Shown piece after piece: positions 44,401 through 57,744 of a stretch of 64,000 nt of DNA. The notes under the pieces are model-generated. The model saw only the letters and a list, made by a program, of their open reading frames with translations. It was not told the DNA's origin and did no database searches. The position numbers and the translations under genes are program-made. Origin of the DNA: Solea solea (Eukaryota > Chordata > Actinopteri > Pleuronectiformes > Soleidae); contig NC_081143.1 of the NCBI RefSeq assembly GCF_958295425.1, forward strand, positions 19,134,686-19,198,685, in the 5' to 3' direction. The first letter of the stretch is position 1; each line of letters starts with the position of its first letter.

Positions 44401-45264
44401 GTGAGTGCACTGTCTCTGGACATCCTTCTAATCTGTACTGGGCCTCTGTTTTAAGTGTTGCAGTCTAATGACAACTCACACACAAACATATGCATCGTCT
44501 TTGGCGCTGTGTAGAGTGTTTATGTGCTTTCTGCCAGTGAAGCAGAAAGACTGAGTTTAATAAGAGGCACTAATCAGATATCTGTGACATGAACAAACAC
44601 ACAATAACAACAGTCAGGAAGATCGTGTCTATGTGAGCGCATACGTGTTCATGTGTATGTGTATGTGTATGTGTATGTACAACGTGTGCGTGAGGTCTGT
44701 GAACCGTCATGTTGACACGGGTCTGTCTCAGAGGATAAGAATGTGACATCTTATCAGCCACAAGCCAGATTCACACACACACACATACACAAATAATATG
44801 GCACTTCATATCAGCCATACAGCAAGGCCTGGCACTGTGGGAAGTGGATGGGTGTGAGGGACTCACAGAAGGGAGGAAAATGGAACGGAATGGAGAAGAG
44901 CAATGGTGAAGGAAGGGAGAAAGTTGAGGCACGAGGAAGGAAGACGAAAATGGGACAAGAAGAGAAGTGACAGAGAAAAGAAAGCTAAGGAGAGAGGGGA
45001 GAAAGGAGAGTACTCTTACGGCAACATTTCCCTCTGGAGATAAGGAGTGATGAAGACAGACAGGGATGAATGATCAGAAGAGCAGCGCTGTATGCTGCAG
45101 TCAAAATAATGTACAATGACAAAATAACACTATCCATCAAATGTGGTTGTAATAAAGTTAAATGGCTGGCTTTGGCTTGTGTGGGGCATTTGAATTTGTT
45201 TTTGAGCACTTCTTTTTACCTAGTCAGAATTACACAGAAAAACATGCAAGTAGTTCAATAACTA

Positions 45265-45500
45265 CCACAAGTGCTGGAGCCAATCTCGGGACAGGTCACC
45301 AGCCAATCACAGGACCAGAATTCAGACAACCGTTCACACTCGCAATTAAATTCACTTTTTTTTTGTCTATTTCAAGTCTCCAAATTACTAATATCCCCAA
45401 TGTACATGTCTTTGGACTGTGAAAGAATATTTTGGTACTGAAAGTAAACTCAGGCACCCATGACTGGAACATGCAAACTCCAAACAGAAAGGCTCCATTC
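45265..45500 (-). mobile_element. L2-type tail, reverse copy
   Basis: Read on the minus strand it carries the tail words in order. On the plus strand they appear as ggagccaatctcgggacagg, tcaccagccaatcacaggac, acatgtctttggactgtg and gaacatgcaaactccaaaca. It is moderately degraded, with an inserted T-rich stretch. Confidence 0.6.
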
Positions 45501-46849
45501 AAATTCAAACAGCACCATTAACCCACCCGCAAAGAAGTTGGTCCCTCTGAAATCTTGATTTAGAGGTGAATGTTACAAGTCAAAAACTATGGAAACACTG
45601 GCATGAGAATGTAACAAAGAGTCCGAACTAATCCAGTTTATAAAAATAAAATATAAACCCTAGATGAAAAAAGGCTGTTTGACTGACTACTGTTGTAAAG
45701 AACAGTCAACACTTTTTTGTCAGTCAGTGTCTGATGTGACTGAATGGCAAAAAACAGATAGTGTTTTAAATGAATGAGTGACTGGCAGTTTGAATAACTG
45801 CCTTATTGAATGAGGGAGTGAAATCTTGCATGACTGACTGAATCGGCAAATAGAGAGATCCATTACAGAAGGAGAGTATTGCTATACTTCTGATGAATGG
45901 CAGATAAATGACTGGTAACAACAACACAGACCCTGCACTCCTCTCATATTTAACAGGGCTAGCCCAGAAATTAGCTTCAGAAATGTCACAACAGAGTTAG
46001 CATGAAGGGACTGATGGAATAGGCAATGGGGAAAAGAGAAAGAGAGAAATTAGACACCACATTAAAACAGAAATGTTTAAGGGGAGAGAAGAGTGATCAA
46101 AGGGAAAAATACTGAATGGGTGACACAGGAAGGGAAATGGGAGCATAAGGAGACTGAGAGTGGGAGATATAAATCCTTTAGCCCCCCCCCCAGAAAATTA
46201 GTTATAGAGGTGTAGGAAAGGGGAGGAAAAAGGGAGGGGGAGAGGGAGAAATAACAGAGGAGGAAAATGACTTGAGAACATGAGCCATCAGTCACCAGGA
46301 AAGCAGGCCTGACACTACTGCATCAATAATTCAGATGACTACAGCTAATGAGGGAGATCCAAACAAATCGCCCCTGAATTCACTTGGAGAATATTGAAAC
46401 ATTACACTGAGCAAAATATGGCACCATTATGGCTGCTTTTTAGCTGCAGTTTGGGCTATACTGGCAACACACTGGGGGAAAAAAGGAGTTGGATATAATA
46501 TTCATCTCTCTTGAACCCTTGAAACATTATCATTTATTTTCGAGGGAAAAGGGGCGACAGAGACTGAGCGTTGGCTCACTCGGGCATGCAGGCACGAAAG
46601 AGGGAAACCAAAGGAAACCATCGATTTGAGAAAAGACATAAATACAAGCAGAAATTAAAAAAGACATTGATGAAGTAGATACGAAGGAGAAAGAAAAAAA
46701 AAGGTAAAGAGCGATGACAGGAGAATGTGTCATCTCAATGGGAGTGCTGACAGTGGAAAAACAGTTTGAGTGCAGCGGCAGACAGACAGAAATGTAAAGT
46801 TAAAAACCTAGATATCTGTATTTGGCAGCTCTCAGCCTAATTCAGACTA

Positions 46850-47115
46850 GAGCATGGATACCCGACCAGAGCCTGTTGGAACCAAACTTGACCGGTTGCT
46901 ATAAATAAAGGCTACAACCACCTGTGTGACAGTTCAGACTACGCTTCAGCTTCCTCTAACTGTGTCTAGCTTCAACAAAAACTACAGAATGCATTTTGGG
47001 TTAGGTTCAGGCTTGGACTAAAAACACACGTCGCCTGAAGGGTTTGGTCAATATTGTCTCGGGCTCATTCGGGTTCTAACAGAAAAATGCGGGCCGAGCC
47101 ACACTAATTTAGACC
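46850..47115. mobile_element. Possible hAT-type MITE relic
   Basis: The left end has catggatacccgaccagagc and the right end cattcgggttctaacag and gcgggccgagccacac, resembling a fish element whose ends carry cccgacc/gggtcgg-type words. No clear target duplication was found. Confidence 0.35.
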
Positions 47116-47999
47116 TGGGTGGTATCTGGTATTGGGAAGATGACATGAACTTAAACATAAATGCAGGTGCACACACAGTAAACAACTTTATGTCAACCCC
47201 AGTCTACATAGCAGTGGATGAAAATGCGATGCACTTTCCTTCCGTTTCCTTTCCGAAAAAGCTACGGCACAGTGCGAGATCATGAGTGAGTACAGCTGCT
47301 AAACCTTGTAAAGTGTCCTCCTAAAGTGTGATACAAACAGTGTTACAAGAGTGCTACAAAGACATCTTTAGGTGTTAGGAGAGGAAACACTGTTGGAAAA
47401 GATGACACAGTTCTTATAGAGAGGGATGCTTGTAGCCCCATCAGGGAAAAACAAATGAGAGCAGACTACAATAGCCTTGTGTACGGCGATGATGTTTCTT
47501 GGAGGAACTAATTGGCTGAGAAAGCAGACGAGTGTGGACGCAGAAGTCAGTCATTTGGGAGTCATTTTGTAGTCATATGTGACAATTGTCTATATAATTG
47601 TCTATATGACAATTGTGCATGTCATACAGACCATCTGATTGAGGACCAGATGTATCATCACATCTGTAAGGGTTTGCTTCAAGTGGGGTTCATAAGAAGA
47701 ACATTGCTGTTGGCAAGGCCAGAGCTAAACATGGCTGGTATCTTGCTGGATCTTGTCCTGTTTTTTTCCACATGTTGTATAGTGCAAAGTTGAACACTTA
47801 GGATACAGAGGCTTACATTGCTGATGTTGAAATAGAACGTTTGAAGCTAAATTCCTGAAATCCACTGGCCAATAAATGTGATCATGCAGTTGCCAAAACA
47901 AAGGCCTATTTTAGATTACTTTTTGGCATTCTTCTTGAGAAAGATTCCAATGCAAGTCAACAGCTCCAAGTACACAAGTTCACATTATATGAAAGCACG

Positions 48000-48310
48000 A
48001 TATTATCAGCATTGTCCGATATCGGCTTCAAAATGTATTATCTGATATCGGTAAACGCGCCAAGATGACTGAAACAATAGGCTGAATAGGCTGCAATAGA
48101 CTTCTATGCTTGTGCCCTCTAAATCTATTATCATTTATTCTGCACAATGAAGAAAATATACATCTATATCTGCTACAACATGAGTATGCAAAAATATGAT
48201 GTTCATTTCACTACAGAAGAAGTATATGTATCATTTCGGTTATTAGTCCAAGCACTCCTGATATACTGGCAAAAAGTCCAATATCGTATATATCCAATAA
48301 CCACATGTAA
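48000..48310. mobile_element. Possible DNA-transposon relic with TATCGG-type ends
   Basis: The left part repeats cgatatcggct and tgatatcggtaa; the right part has ccaatatcgtatatatccaa. The TATCGG words near both ends resemble a common fish non-autonomous element. Boundaries are approximate. Confidence 0.35.
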
Positions 48311-48635
48311 TCAGATCTCATCTTGCATCTCTCTATATAACATAAAAAAAAATATTCATTTTTACCAGGTCTAACTGTAGATGGGTCAATTTTTGATATT
48401 TGTGTGTCAGTGTGGGGAAAGTGACTGAGAGAGGTGAGTGAAATAATGTTTTACCTTTTTAAAAAAAAAAGGACAATCCATATATGGTGGTCAGTGTTAA
48501 TACTGTGGCAGTGGCCAAAAATAAATAAAAAAAAACCACCAACTCTACTCAGTCTTAAGAGAGACAAACTAGTATTTGCAGGACTTCAGAAAATGTGTAC
48601 ATTTATTTTTATCGTATAATCACATTTCAGTTATT

Positions 48636-48918
48636 AAGGGGAGTGAGTGGTCTTTCAACTTGAAGGTTGTGGGTTCAATTCCCAGCTCCGCTAGTCTACT
48701 ATTTGTCCTTGGGCAAGACACTTAACCGCACACTACTCCTGATGGCTGTGCAGGCAGTGTGTGAATGGGTATGAAAGATGTGTGATAGAAAATGTGCATA
48801 GATGCTCTGTATGAATGGGTGTGAATGTGTGAATGGATGAATGGCAAAACTTTAATGTAAGGCAGCTTTGAGTGGCCATCAAGACTAGAAAAGCACTATA
48901 TAAATACAGACCATTCAC
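48636..48918 (+). mobile_element. tRNA-derived SINE-like unit
   Basis: The 5' part contains a good polymerase III B-box-like sequence, gggttcaattccc (48671-48683), preceded by tgagtggtctttcaacttga. The 3' part contains cactatataaatacagacca, a tail shared by many fish interspersed repeats. It is not a tRNA gene because no cloverleaf acceptor stem closes. Confidence 0.55.
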
Positions 48919-51027
48919 TAGCACATTATGTGAACGTGTATATTGTTAGAGGCTAAGTGATCATCTTTGTATCTGTTTTCGTTGGTGTCTTGTAATGGGC
49001 TTGGCAATATTGAGAGCATACTTAAATAAACAAATCAATCAAACAATCAGTAACAAGTAACAGATGTCTACACCAAAAAGACACCTTATGAATTTATGAA
49101 GCACACTAATGGAGAAACACTTTGTTTTCTTGGATAGTGCTTGTCTGTATGTTTTGGGTTTATTTTCTGATGAACAGGCCAGATAGAAAAGAGTCAGAGT
49201 CAGTAGTTCTTACATAGTGTTTAGCTTCCTGAGCTCCAGCCTAAACTCAGCAAGTAGCTTGGGTTATTCCCTGAAGGCCCAACCCAGTACTTTATTGTAG
49301 CTCTATGTGCAGAGGTAGCAGGCTGTTATTATTCTGATCCTCTTATTAGACTGGTCCCTGGGTGTGGTGGCAAGCCCACTACTTTGCAATCTCTATCTCT
49401 CTGTAGATATATAACTCTCTAGACATATAATTCTCCTTGACTCGGACTCACTGCCTAGGACTTTCTTCTCTCTTTACTTCCCCAGACTCTATATGCCTAG
49501 GTATAGGAAGTGCTTACATTGGTTCTTTCTTTGTGCTGTAGTCAGCCTTAAGACAGAGGCACAACACAAGCTAGATATAATATCTAGCAGAGCTGGGGTG
49601 ATGAACGAGGCAGTATTGAAGGGACATATTATTTTTCTCTCTATGACTATTTCTTCCATTCCCTGAGGGGCATATAGTAGGATTTAAAAAGACTGGGGCC
49701 CAGCACTGCTGCCCTAAATTATTTTTTTGTTTCTTTTAATTTCATCCTCTCTTTTTTTCTTACCTTTTGTCACACATTCAATACTTAACTTCGCGTTTCT
49801 CCCTTTGAAGCTCAGGTTTTATCCATATGTTCCATCTGACCAAACATGATCCATCCTGCTCGGCTTTAAGTACAGAAAATGGGGGGAAAATTAAATCTGT
49901 AGCTGTCTTACACATTAAGCTTCCCAAGGAATAAATAATACTAATAGTGGCAAAAATATGCCACTAACTGTTCTCTGGGGTCCTGCTATGACAGTAATAC
50001 AATTTCCCATCAGCATGATACAGCACACTTTAGATGCAAAGTGTTGTATTGCAATATGCTGATCTAAAATCCCACTGCAAACTCAAGTACAAGATTACCG
50101 AGCCAACAACTTTGCCCTGGTGGAGCCAGTGTGTGACCGTGCCCACCCTTGATTGATCAGTGTCTGCTAACTGATTTTCTGAAGATACGATTTCCATTGC
50201 TCTCTCATCTAAAAGTTTTACAGCCTTCTTATATCAAACCAAAAAAATAAAAGGTAATGGTTTTGGTCCTATCATATTTTGGAGACTAAAAAAGAAATTG
50301 TGAATCAACATTATGGTTTTATAATAATACAAAAAAAACTTAAATTACTAGAGGGCTTGTATTGTGAAAATGGCCATAAATTAGCCACCAAGGGCAAAAT
50401 CCTTGCTTGACAGAAGGTGGTCTTAAATTCTGCCCCATAAAAGTGTGGCAAACGGGAGGAGGTATAAACAGTTAGGTTTCTATCAGTTAGATGAGCCGTA
50501 AAACTATAAAGGAGCAAACAGACATAATTCAAACTACAGCAATTCCTATGTCCAAACTAGGTCTGGCACGGATATTTTAAACAGACACCTTTTCTTCCAT
50601 TTGTTATTCTTTATCATTAAAGCAGTTACATAATTATTATAATGATTTACTAAATTGTAATCTATTGGGGAGCATTTAGGACACTACAAACACACAAATA
50701 CACACAATGTCAGACTTAAATAATGATAATGTTTAAGGACTCCAGGATGGCCTTCATTATAACTTTTAGCCAAAGTTACCCAGCTCTACAGTTTAAAACA
50801 TTAGGTGGCCTGCGCAAGATGAAGAGCCATGAGGGAGAGCCAACACTGGTGAGATGAATACAAAGTGTTGCTTCACCATTTTGTCCATTTTCAGCTAAAT
50901 AAGATCTTCCCCTGTCTCCTCCACTTCCTCCGCCATGGCCCCAGGCAGGCAACTGGATAAGTACATTTCTCACATTATAACTCCTCAATATCTCTCCTGT
51001 GGCTCATTGAAAGTATGCCTGTGTGAG

Positions 51028-51030
<3 letters not shown>

Positions 51031-51058
<28 letters not shown>

Positions 51059-51076
51059 TTCTGTGTATGTGTGTGT
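51031..51076. repeat. CT/GT microsatellite
   Basis: A (CT)n run grades into (GT)n within tusc3 intron 1. Confidence 0.85.
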
Positions 51077-52571
51077 GTGTACAGTGGACCTGGTACAGAG
51101 TCACACACAGAACATTGCAGACAAGAAAATTCCATCTATAATAAAAAGGGCCAGAGTGTAGGACTTAGTGGCATCCAGAGGTAACAAATACAGCCTCGGG
51201 TAATTATACACTCGTGAAAAAACAATTAGGACTTTTATATTCCTGTTCTAGCCTCCGCTAAATTCTGGTTGGGTACAAGTCATTTTAACTACCATTAACC
51301 AACACTCAGCAACTGGCTGCACCTAAAATAACTCACCAAAATGCTTTTCATTAGCCTAAAACAGTATTTGAGATTGTTTTTACTATGTCTAAAACCAATT
51401 TTTGGAAAAACTTAGCAAAAGAGTAGGGTACTGCAGGGTATCAGTAACATAATCTAGGTACCAGTGCCGGTACCAATCCTGTTTTGGTTTTAATGTAAAT
51501 AGCATTGTTACCCACCCCGTGCACACACTGTTTATTTAGTTCCATTTAAGGTTTTGGGTCCTTCCAATGTTAGACAAGCAAAATAATAGCTAGGACATGC
51601 TCATTCTGTTAGGTGACATCCTGGTGTCCTGGAGCCCGTCAGTACTAAACATCACTTTGATTATGATGGCTGGCTTCATTATGCATGTATGGCAAGGATT
51701 ATACCCTGCAAAGGACATAAACACACTGATATTGATGAAAAGAATAAAAAAATAGGAAATTCACTCTTGTAATTTAGAGACACAACGTGTTTTTAAATCA
51801 TGCAGAGAGATGTTTTTCCTCACAAAGAATTGATTAAAAGATTGTAGTGGCAAACGTAGCCGTAAACGTAGTAATTCCAAAGCCACCAAAAGTCGTTCCT
51901 ATGGGCTTGACTGGTACCACATTTAAATATTCCCTTGATGTTCCAGGTTGTGAATGATTATATAGAGATTTAACAGTAACATAACAGTCCAAAAAAACCT
52001 TTTCACACCAAACCTAGCACAGATTCTAAAGGACACATCCACCGACACAAATTGCTAGATATTTTTTCATACCTATCCCTTTATCTATCATAGCTGTCAA
52101 TCAAAGAGCAGCGTTCCTTTCCTTGTAAGAACATTTTCTCAAAGGCTTAAGGCCACACGTTACTTTTTCATAAATAAAATAATTTACCTATAATATCTCC
52201 TTTGTCTGCAGGCTATGTTATTGGCACACAAAGTGATATTGTGACACCACATTACACATAGGCCAGTTTATAAGTGATATCTATAAAAATCTGTTTTTAG
52301 AGCAAACTGCAGGGCTGGAGTGTCTTTATTTTCATTATTATTCCTATTATTCTAATCCACTCGGTCATCTCTTCTTCTTTTGACAATTATCTTATCATTT
52401 GTTCATTCGAATATTTATTCGCCTGGAAGTGGAAATTAGAAGAGAGCTGGTGGAAAAGGAGAGCAGAGCAATGATGCCTCTTTCTCCAAACAGCCATTTC
52501 CACAACTTTGGTGGTAAATGCAGACACTGGCACCAATTTGGCTCAAAAGTGTGAGGTTTAGTACAAAAGTT

Positions 52572-52597
52572 AAAAAAAAAAAAAAAAAAAAAAAAAA
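52572..52597. repeat. Poly-A tract
   Basis: A run of about 26 A residues in tusc3 intron 1; possibly the tail of an old retroelement, but no body was recognised next to it. Confidence 0.8.
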
Positions 52598-53693
52598 CAT
52601 TTTCAAAATAAAAAGGTTAATAACAAAACAAGAATGAAAATGTCAGTCACTTCATAATACAAAGCAAGTTATAGTGAGAAAAAATATTCTTCCTGGCACA
52701 ACCCTCCCATTTATCTGGGCTTGGAACAGGTAACAAAAAGCAGGGATCATCACCAACCTGTATGGTTCACAGATGATGTTTCATGCCACATATAAACATA
52801 CAATATGATAATACAACCTAATGGTAAAAAAAAAACGTGCCTTTAAGCGTTTAAAAAATACAGGAATACATGAATAATCAAAGCAATAATATTATGAGTA
52901 AAGTGATTAATTCTACATTCACTTCCTCTGGCAGATTAACATATCTCATTTATTATTGTGAATTTGTTATTGTAAAACTTGTGAAACAAACCCACCTATC
53001 ACCTATACATGATACCATGAGACCATACAACTACAATATGAAATTGCATTTCCAATCGCTTCAGTCGTTTCAATGCAAAGCAGGTGCATACATATTTCAT
53101 GTGACCAACAACAGACCGGGCTAGCTTCCTCATTGCTTTCTGTTCAGTTTAAACAGACCGACGGTCACCTCGGTGTTTTGACCACATGACAGCGTATTTC
53201 TCTAAAAAACAGCAGTTTTTTAGAGAAGTGAAATACGGCTGTTCCGAGCACGCACATGAAACAACTGGCAGTTATTGTGATTTTGTGTATGTGTGCTTCT
53301 CGCTAGCATCGTCTGATGCTACTGTCAAGCTTCCGAGAAATAAAATACAATACATCCTGTACTTTTCAAAATAAGGGTTCTTCGCGGTTACGTATAAATT
53401 CGTCATGCAAGTAGTCTTAGAGAAATTAGTCAGAAATCAGACAGAAAATACACAACGTATCACAAATACCATTTGTGAGAAGATTTTCTTTCATGTACAT
53501 TATATTAGAGGCAGTTATTGTTCCCAAACCTCAGACCGAGCGTAATCTCAGATCATCCCCGGCCAACTTCCGGTGAATTCTGTCTAACGCTCACTAGTTT
53601 GACACACACCGGCAGATCCAACCTGTACACATCTTTCACAATAAAACAACACAACAAAACTCGCTGCGAATTATTTCATGGATAAAGCGTTAC

Positions 53694-53798
53694 CTCCTTC
53701 TTTTTCTGTCCTCCCCCGGGTGGCAAACATAGCAGCAGCAGGAAGAAAACAATGGGAACCGGCAGGTTAGCGAAGGCTTTAGCCCATACAGTCGCCAT
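53694..53798 (-). CDS. tusc3: tusc3 coding exon 1 (start codon, signal peptide)
   Basis: 105 bases, 35 codons: MATVWAKAFANLPVPIVFFL, LLLCLPPGGGQKKKE. A hydrophobic core (VPIVFFLLLLCLPP) followed by GGG forms a cleavable ER signal peptide; GGGQKKKE joined to exon 2 NLLSEKV reproduces the start of the mature TUSC3 family. The ATG (53796-53798) has G at -3 and +4, a strong context. The donor GAG|gtaacg is phase 0. The reading frame stays open upstream to another ATG at 53907-53909, but that region carries promoter motifs, so the downstream ATG is preferred. The assembled product is 301 residues in this window; about 36 C-terminal residues are outside. Confidence 0.93.
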
Positions 53799-53856
53799 GA
53801 CGGAAGGATGCTGAGTGGCAGACGTGTCTCTGCCAGCGGATTGGAGTCTGAGTCGA

Positions 53857-53864
53857 CCAATCAG
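53857..53864 (+). promoter_or_regulatory. tusc3: CCAAT box in tusc3 promoter
   Basis: ccaatcag is a consensus NF-Y-type CCAAT element, about 60 bases upstream of the tusc3 start codon. CCAAT boxes work in both orientations. It sits between the start codon and the ZNF143-like motif. Confidence 0.55.
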
Positions 53865-53879
53865 AGTGAAGGACGCCGA

Positions 53880-53900
53880 GGAATGCTGGGACTTGTAGTT
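53880..53900 (-). promoter_or_regulatory. tusc3: ZNF143/STAF-type promoter motif
   Basis: On the minus strand the sequence is ACTACAAGTCCCAGCATTC, a very close match to the ACTACA-nn-TCCCAGC core bound by ZNF143/STAF (and the THAP11/HCF1 group) at housekeeping promoters. It lies about 85-100 bases upstream of the tusc3 ATG and in the same orientation as the gene, where such motifs usually sit near the transcription start. Confidence 0.65.
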
Positions 53901-55111
53901 TAACAGCAAATTTCAACAGTTGAGAGTTTTCCCACGTTTTATATACACAAAGTGGAACTATGCGCTCAGTTCTGAAAACATGAAGCTCATTTCGAACCAG
54001 TATTGATCCAAAGCCTTTGGTCCTTTGGTCTCACAGAAATGTCACTTGCTTTCAAAAGACAACACCCTGATTACCAATTAATGTCACTCATGTTGCGCGT
54101 GTGCAAATTGTTGTACTTGTGCTGAAATGGGCCCTTTGCACAGCAGTTAGTTTTGACAGGCCACAATAGGAAAATGTGTACATTTAAAAGCCACTTTACA
54201 GCCAACTTTATAAAGAGAGATACTTTGGAACACTGTGTTTCTTTTGCAAAACATTTGTGGAAATTTGATAAAGCGGTTAACACATTTCAGTTTGTGTTTC
54301 AGACTCTTTTTTTTATTTAGAAACTAAGCCACAATTTGTTTAAAGGTTTGGGATAAACTGTAGGACAACAATGTTTTTTGTACAAATGATTAACTGTTGG
54401 TAGCTGCTAATGCCATAGTAATTGCAGCCTGTTGTTAACAATCTGTCACAGTCATAATACTTTGTTAACAGTGCATTGGGAGCAGGACAAAATACTTGCT
54501 CACTTAACTGATCCCATTTGTATAAATACATAATAAAAACATAATTTATAGGAACAGAAACCATTGCATTAGGTGGGATTATCCTGCCTCTTAATGTGAA
54601 TGATATCAGCTGACTGAACTATCTATTAATATTTGTGTCACTTGTTGCTGTTGCCAACATGTTGCCATTTTAAGTTGAATTCTTTTTTATTATCTTTCAG
54701 TTGTTACGGTGCTTCAGTCTCAGAACAAGAGACAGAGTGAACCTGTCTCCCTAATTAAGTTACTGTGGTCTGAAGCTGGGCTTTGCAATTTATCAAAAGT
54801 GTAAATGAATGTGACATCTGAACTACGGACTGCAGAGTGTGTGTCTCTGTTTCTCTGCTCATGAGTTCTGGAGAGGCTGAGTTTGTCACACACACTTGAT
54901 AGAGTTAATCGAGGGGGACAAATGATTTATGTCAAACCAGTCGGGTGACTTGTCTCCCTGGCTCTCCATGAAATTACACCTAAGCAATTTGCGACTAATG
55001 TAATGCAGTACATTAGCCTTGCAATAAATATTACCTGTACAGAACTTTTCACACTCAAGGCAGTGTGTCTGAATTCTTAATTCGTTTGAGACTATAGCTG
55101 ACATACAGCAT

Positions 55112-55126
55112 GGGGGGGGGGGGGGG
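55112..55126. repeat. Poly-G run
   Basis: Fifteen consecutive G residues; prone to sequencing error and to G-quadruplex formation. Confidence 0.85.
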
Positions 55127-56737
55127 AAGCGCACACCATTCTGCTGTTGTTCAGGACTTCTCTATCTATTCAGGACATTGCCCACAGACGCTGGGTTTTC
55201 AGCATCAGGACCAGGACAGCCAGGTTCTATAACAGTTGAATTCCCCAAGTCATCAGGCTTGCTAGTGCAATACATTGTAGAATGGTGACACACACTTTTT
55301 TACTACTTTTTGCTGCTTATTGCTGTGCAATATTTATCGTTTAAGTCTGGTGGCAAGAAATGCAATATCTGAAATGATTATACTACATGGTCGTTATAGC
55401 ATTGCTAAAACAACACAGACTTTTGCAAAGAACACAACATGTGGACGTGAAATTGTATTAGAACTAGTGCTGAGTCTTTTCAGCCACGTCGGTACAGTGT
55501 GTGCTTACGGACTGTGTGACCTCGGGAGCAGGTATTACAGAGGCAGAGGTTACAGAGGTTACAAAATCTATATAACTGGACACTAATTTAGATGTTATGG
55601 CAGAGTGGACTTTGTGTGCAGATATGTTTCAGCAAATCAGGGAGTGAGAATGGATCCCTCCAGCAAAGGGGAGAATGTTAATGGCCCAGTAATAGATGTG
55701 TAAACGGCTTGTGCATGAAGGTCTAATGACCTGCTGCAAGAAATGTAAACAAACCTGCTATTCTGGACCGATGCTTCAGAACCCTCTGTCAATGAATTAG
55801 TGAGAGCAATACTTTTGAACTCCAATTAAATATTAATCAGACACTAAATGATTACAAAACGAATGAATGGCAAGGGACGAATAAAGTGATTACATACAAA
55901 ATAACCAACCTGGTTTCATACTCTTTTCACCACAATGACACGCGCATGCACTGCAGAAATGAAACACATGTCGAAATGTTAAACCCAATGCACTGTGAAA
56001 CAATCAGTATGTGTTACAGTCTTGTTAAAACCACAGTTCAGGCTCACTGTACAGAAGCAGCTCAATCCAGGAAACCTACCCAGAATTGCTTGGCTTTGGC
56101 TTAAGAACAGTTTTGTCTCATTGGGGATGATCCAGGCATCAAATAATAACTATTTTTATTCTTGAATAATTAGCAATACTTAAATAATGGGTCATACAAT
56201 TAGGAATATGGTCTATATGAGAAAATATTTGGTTTTCCAATATCAACACTGACATAATCTGACTGACTGTTACGCACAAAAAGATTCTGTTTCATCTCTA
56301 GGAAAATCAAAACATATTCTGTAATAAAGAGGATGTGTTATGCTTTAACACAATGCAGTCATTGTTAATGATGTCAAATTAAAGTCTCTCAATCAGTGAA
56401 CTACACAAATGACTATTATGAGGAGATAAGCTTTAGAAAACATGGATATTGTTTTATATTATGTCTCAGTGCTGGAGGTTGGGGTGATCTGAATCATTCT
56501 GATGTCAGGAATTGAATACTTGTGAATTGTTTCTCTTTAACTTTTACTTATAGGACTCTTAGGAACCCGCTCTGCCGTTCCTCTTACACTGCAAGCAAAG
56601 CAACTGCTAACTTTCTCATCTCCATTCTTATGTGTTCCCAACATGCTGTCTCAGATTAACATGCTAATGCAAAAAGGTTGCTGTCAAACTTTGTGCTGCA
56701 TGACAACAAGAATAGAGCATCCTTCCATGGGTTTTTG

Positions 56738-56738
<1 letters not shown>

Positions 56739-56768
<30 letters not shown>

Positions 56769-56777
56769 TCTCTCTCT
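56739..56777. repeat. CT microsatellite
   Basis: A (CT)n run of about 39 bases with one interruption. Confidence 0.93.
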
Positions 56778-57744
56778 GCAGCAAAGCTAACAGCTGCACT
56801 TTGCATTTGGGCAGAAGAATAAAGCTCTTATCTGTTCACAGCCGAGGGGAGCATTGTGAGAGCGAGAGCAGAGGGATGGTAAGAGAGACAGAGAAGCCTG
56901 TTAAAGGCAATTACCACCAATGCACAGCTGCATCATGGTTCTTGAGCATAGTTTGGCAGGTAACGGAAACTTTGGGACACAGAAAAAGAAATGCAATTAT
57001 TTAAAAAAAAAAGAAAAGAAAAGAAAAAAGAAAATCCCAAGGGAAATGGTGTTCTGTGTGTGATAAATTCATGTGCCCTTTTTTTTGCAGCTAATCACAT
57101 TCAGTACAGTGCTCCGCTGTCTTTGCCTTTTCAATAAAGTCACTGGAATTGGTGAGGGGGGATTCTGTTTATGCATTTGCATAACTAGGCACACAGCAGA
57201 GATATAATGCCAAGTAGATTAGGACAGTATGGATGCAGTGAAAAAGTCCTTATGGTTTTATAAAATGTGGGGGGGAAAGACATAGGAGGGATTGGAGACA
57301 GAGGGAGAGAGAAGAAGGGGTGAGATGGGTGATGTCACTTCTCGCTGGCATAGGACTGAGTGCCCACACCTGAGGTTAGCCGCTCATTTATGACAAATAA
57401 CCAGACCTCGGAAGGAAAACAATGATTAATTGCCTGACAGCACAACGTTTACAGAAAAGGGGAGAAAAAAATGCAGTTGGTGGGGGTCTTGAGAGACCTG
57501 AGAAAGAAAAGAGAGTCTGACAAATGGAGAGGAGAGAGAGAGTGAATATGGCATTCATTAATATGATGTTTGTTATCTCTGAATGATTCCCTCAACAGAT
57601 GTCCCTCTGTGTTCTCTTCAGTTCAATAGCCCTGTAGCTGTGTGTGTGTGTGTGTGTGTGTGTGTTTACCTGTCCTTTCAGAAGCAACTGATTAAGCCTA
57701 TGAGAGTTTGCAATAATGTTAGGTAGGCGGACGAATGCAGTTCT

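Larger units (their letters stand above)
30515..53693 (-). other. tusc3: tusc3 intron 1
   Basis: A 23.2 kb first intron with no exon or other gene recognised. Its contents are listed separately: microsatellites at 32621-32668, 36557-36622, 37094-37121, 51031-51076 and 52572-52597, an AT-rich palindrome (38563-38668), L2-type tails (34560-35310 interrupted, and 45265-45500), a miniature transposon (34700-35240), a tandem duplication (43563-44155), hAT-like and other repeat relics (46850-47115, 48000-48310) and a SINE-like unit (48636-48918). First introns often hold enhancers, but I cannot identify any by eye. Confidence 0.85.

Noticed and set aside
47512..47793. Open frame of 93 codons rich in Cys and His on the plus strand
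   Set aside because: The CDNCLYNCLYDNCACHTDH stretch comes from a local repeat of the words gacaattgtctatat and not from a zinc-finger pattern with proper spacing.
48636..48918. A tRNA gene
   Set aside because: A B box is present but no acceptor or anticodon stem closes; a SINE-like unit explains it better.
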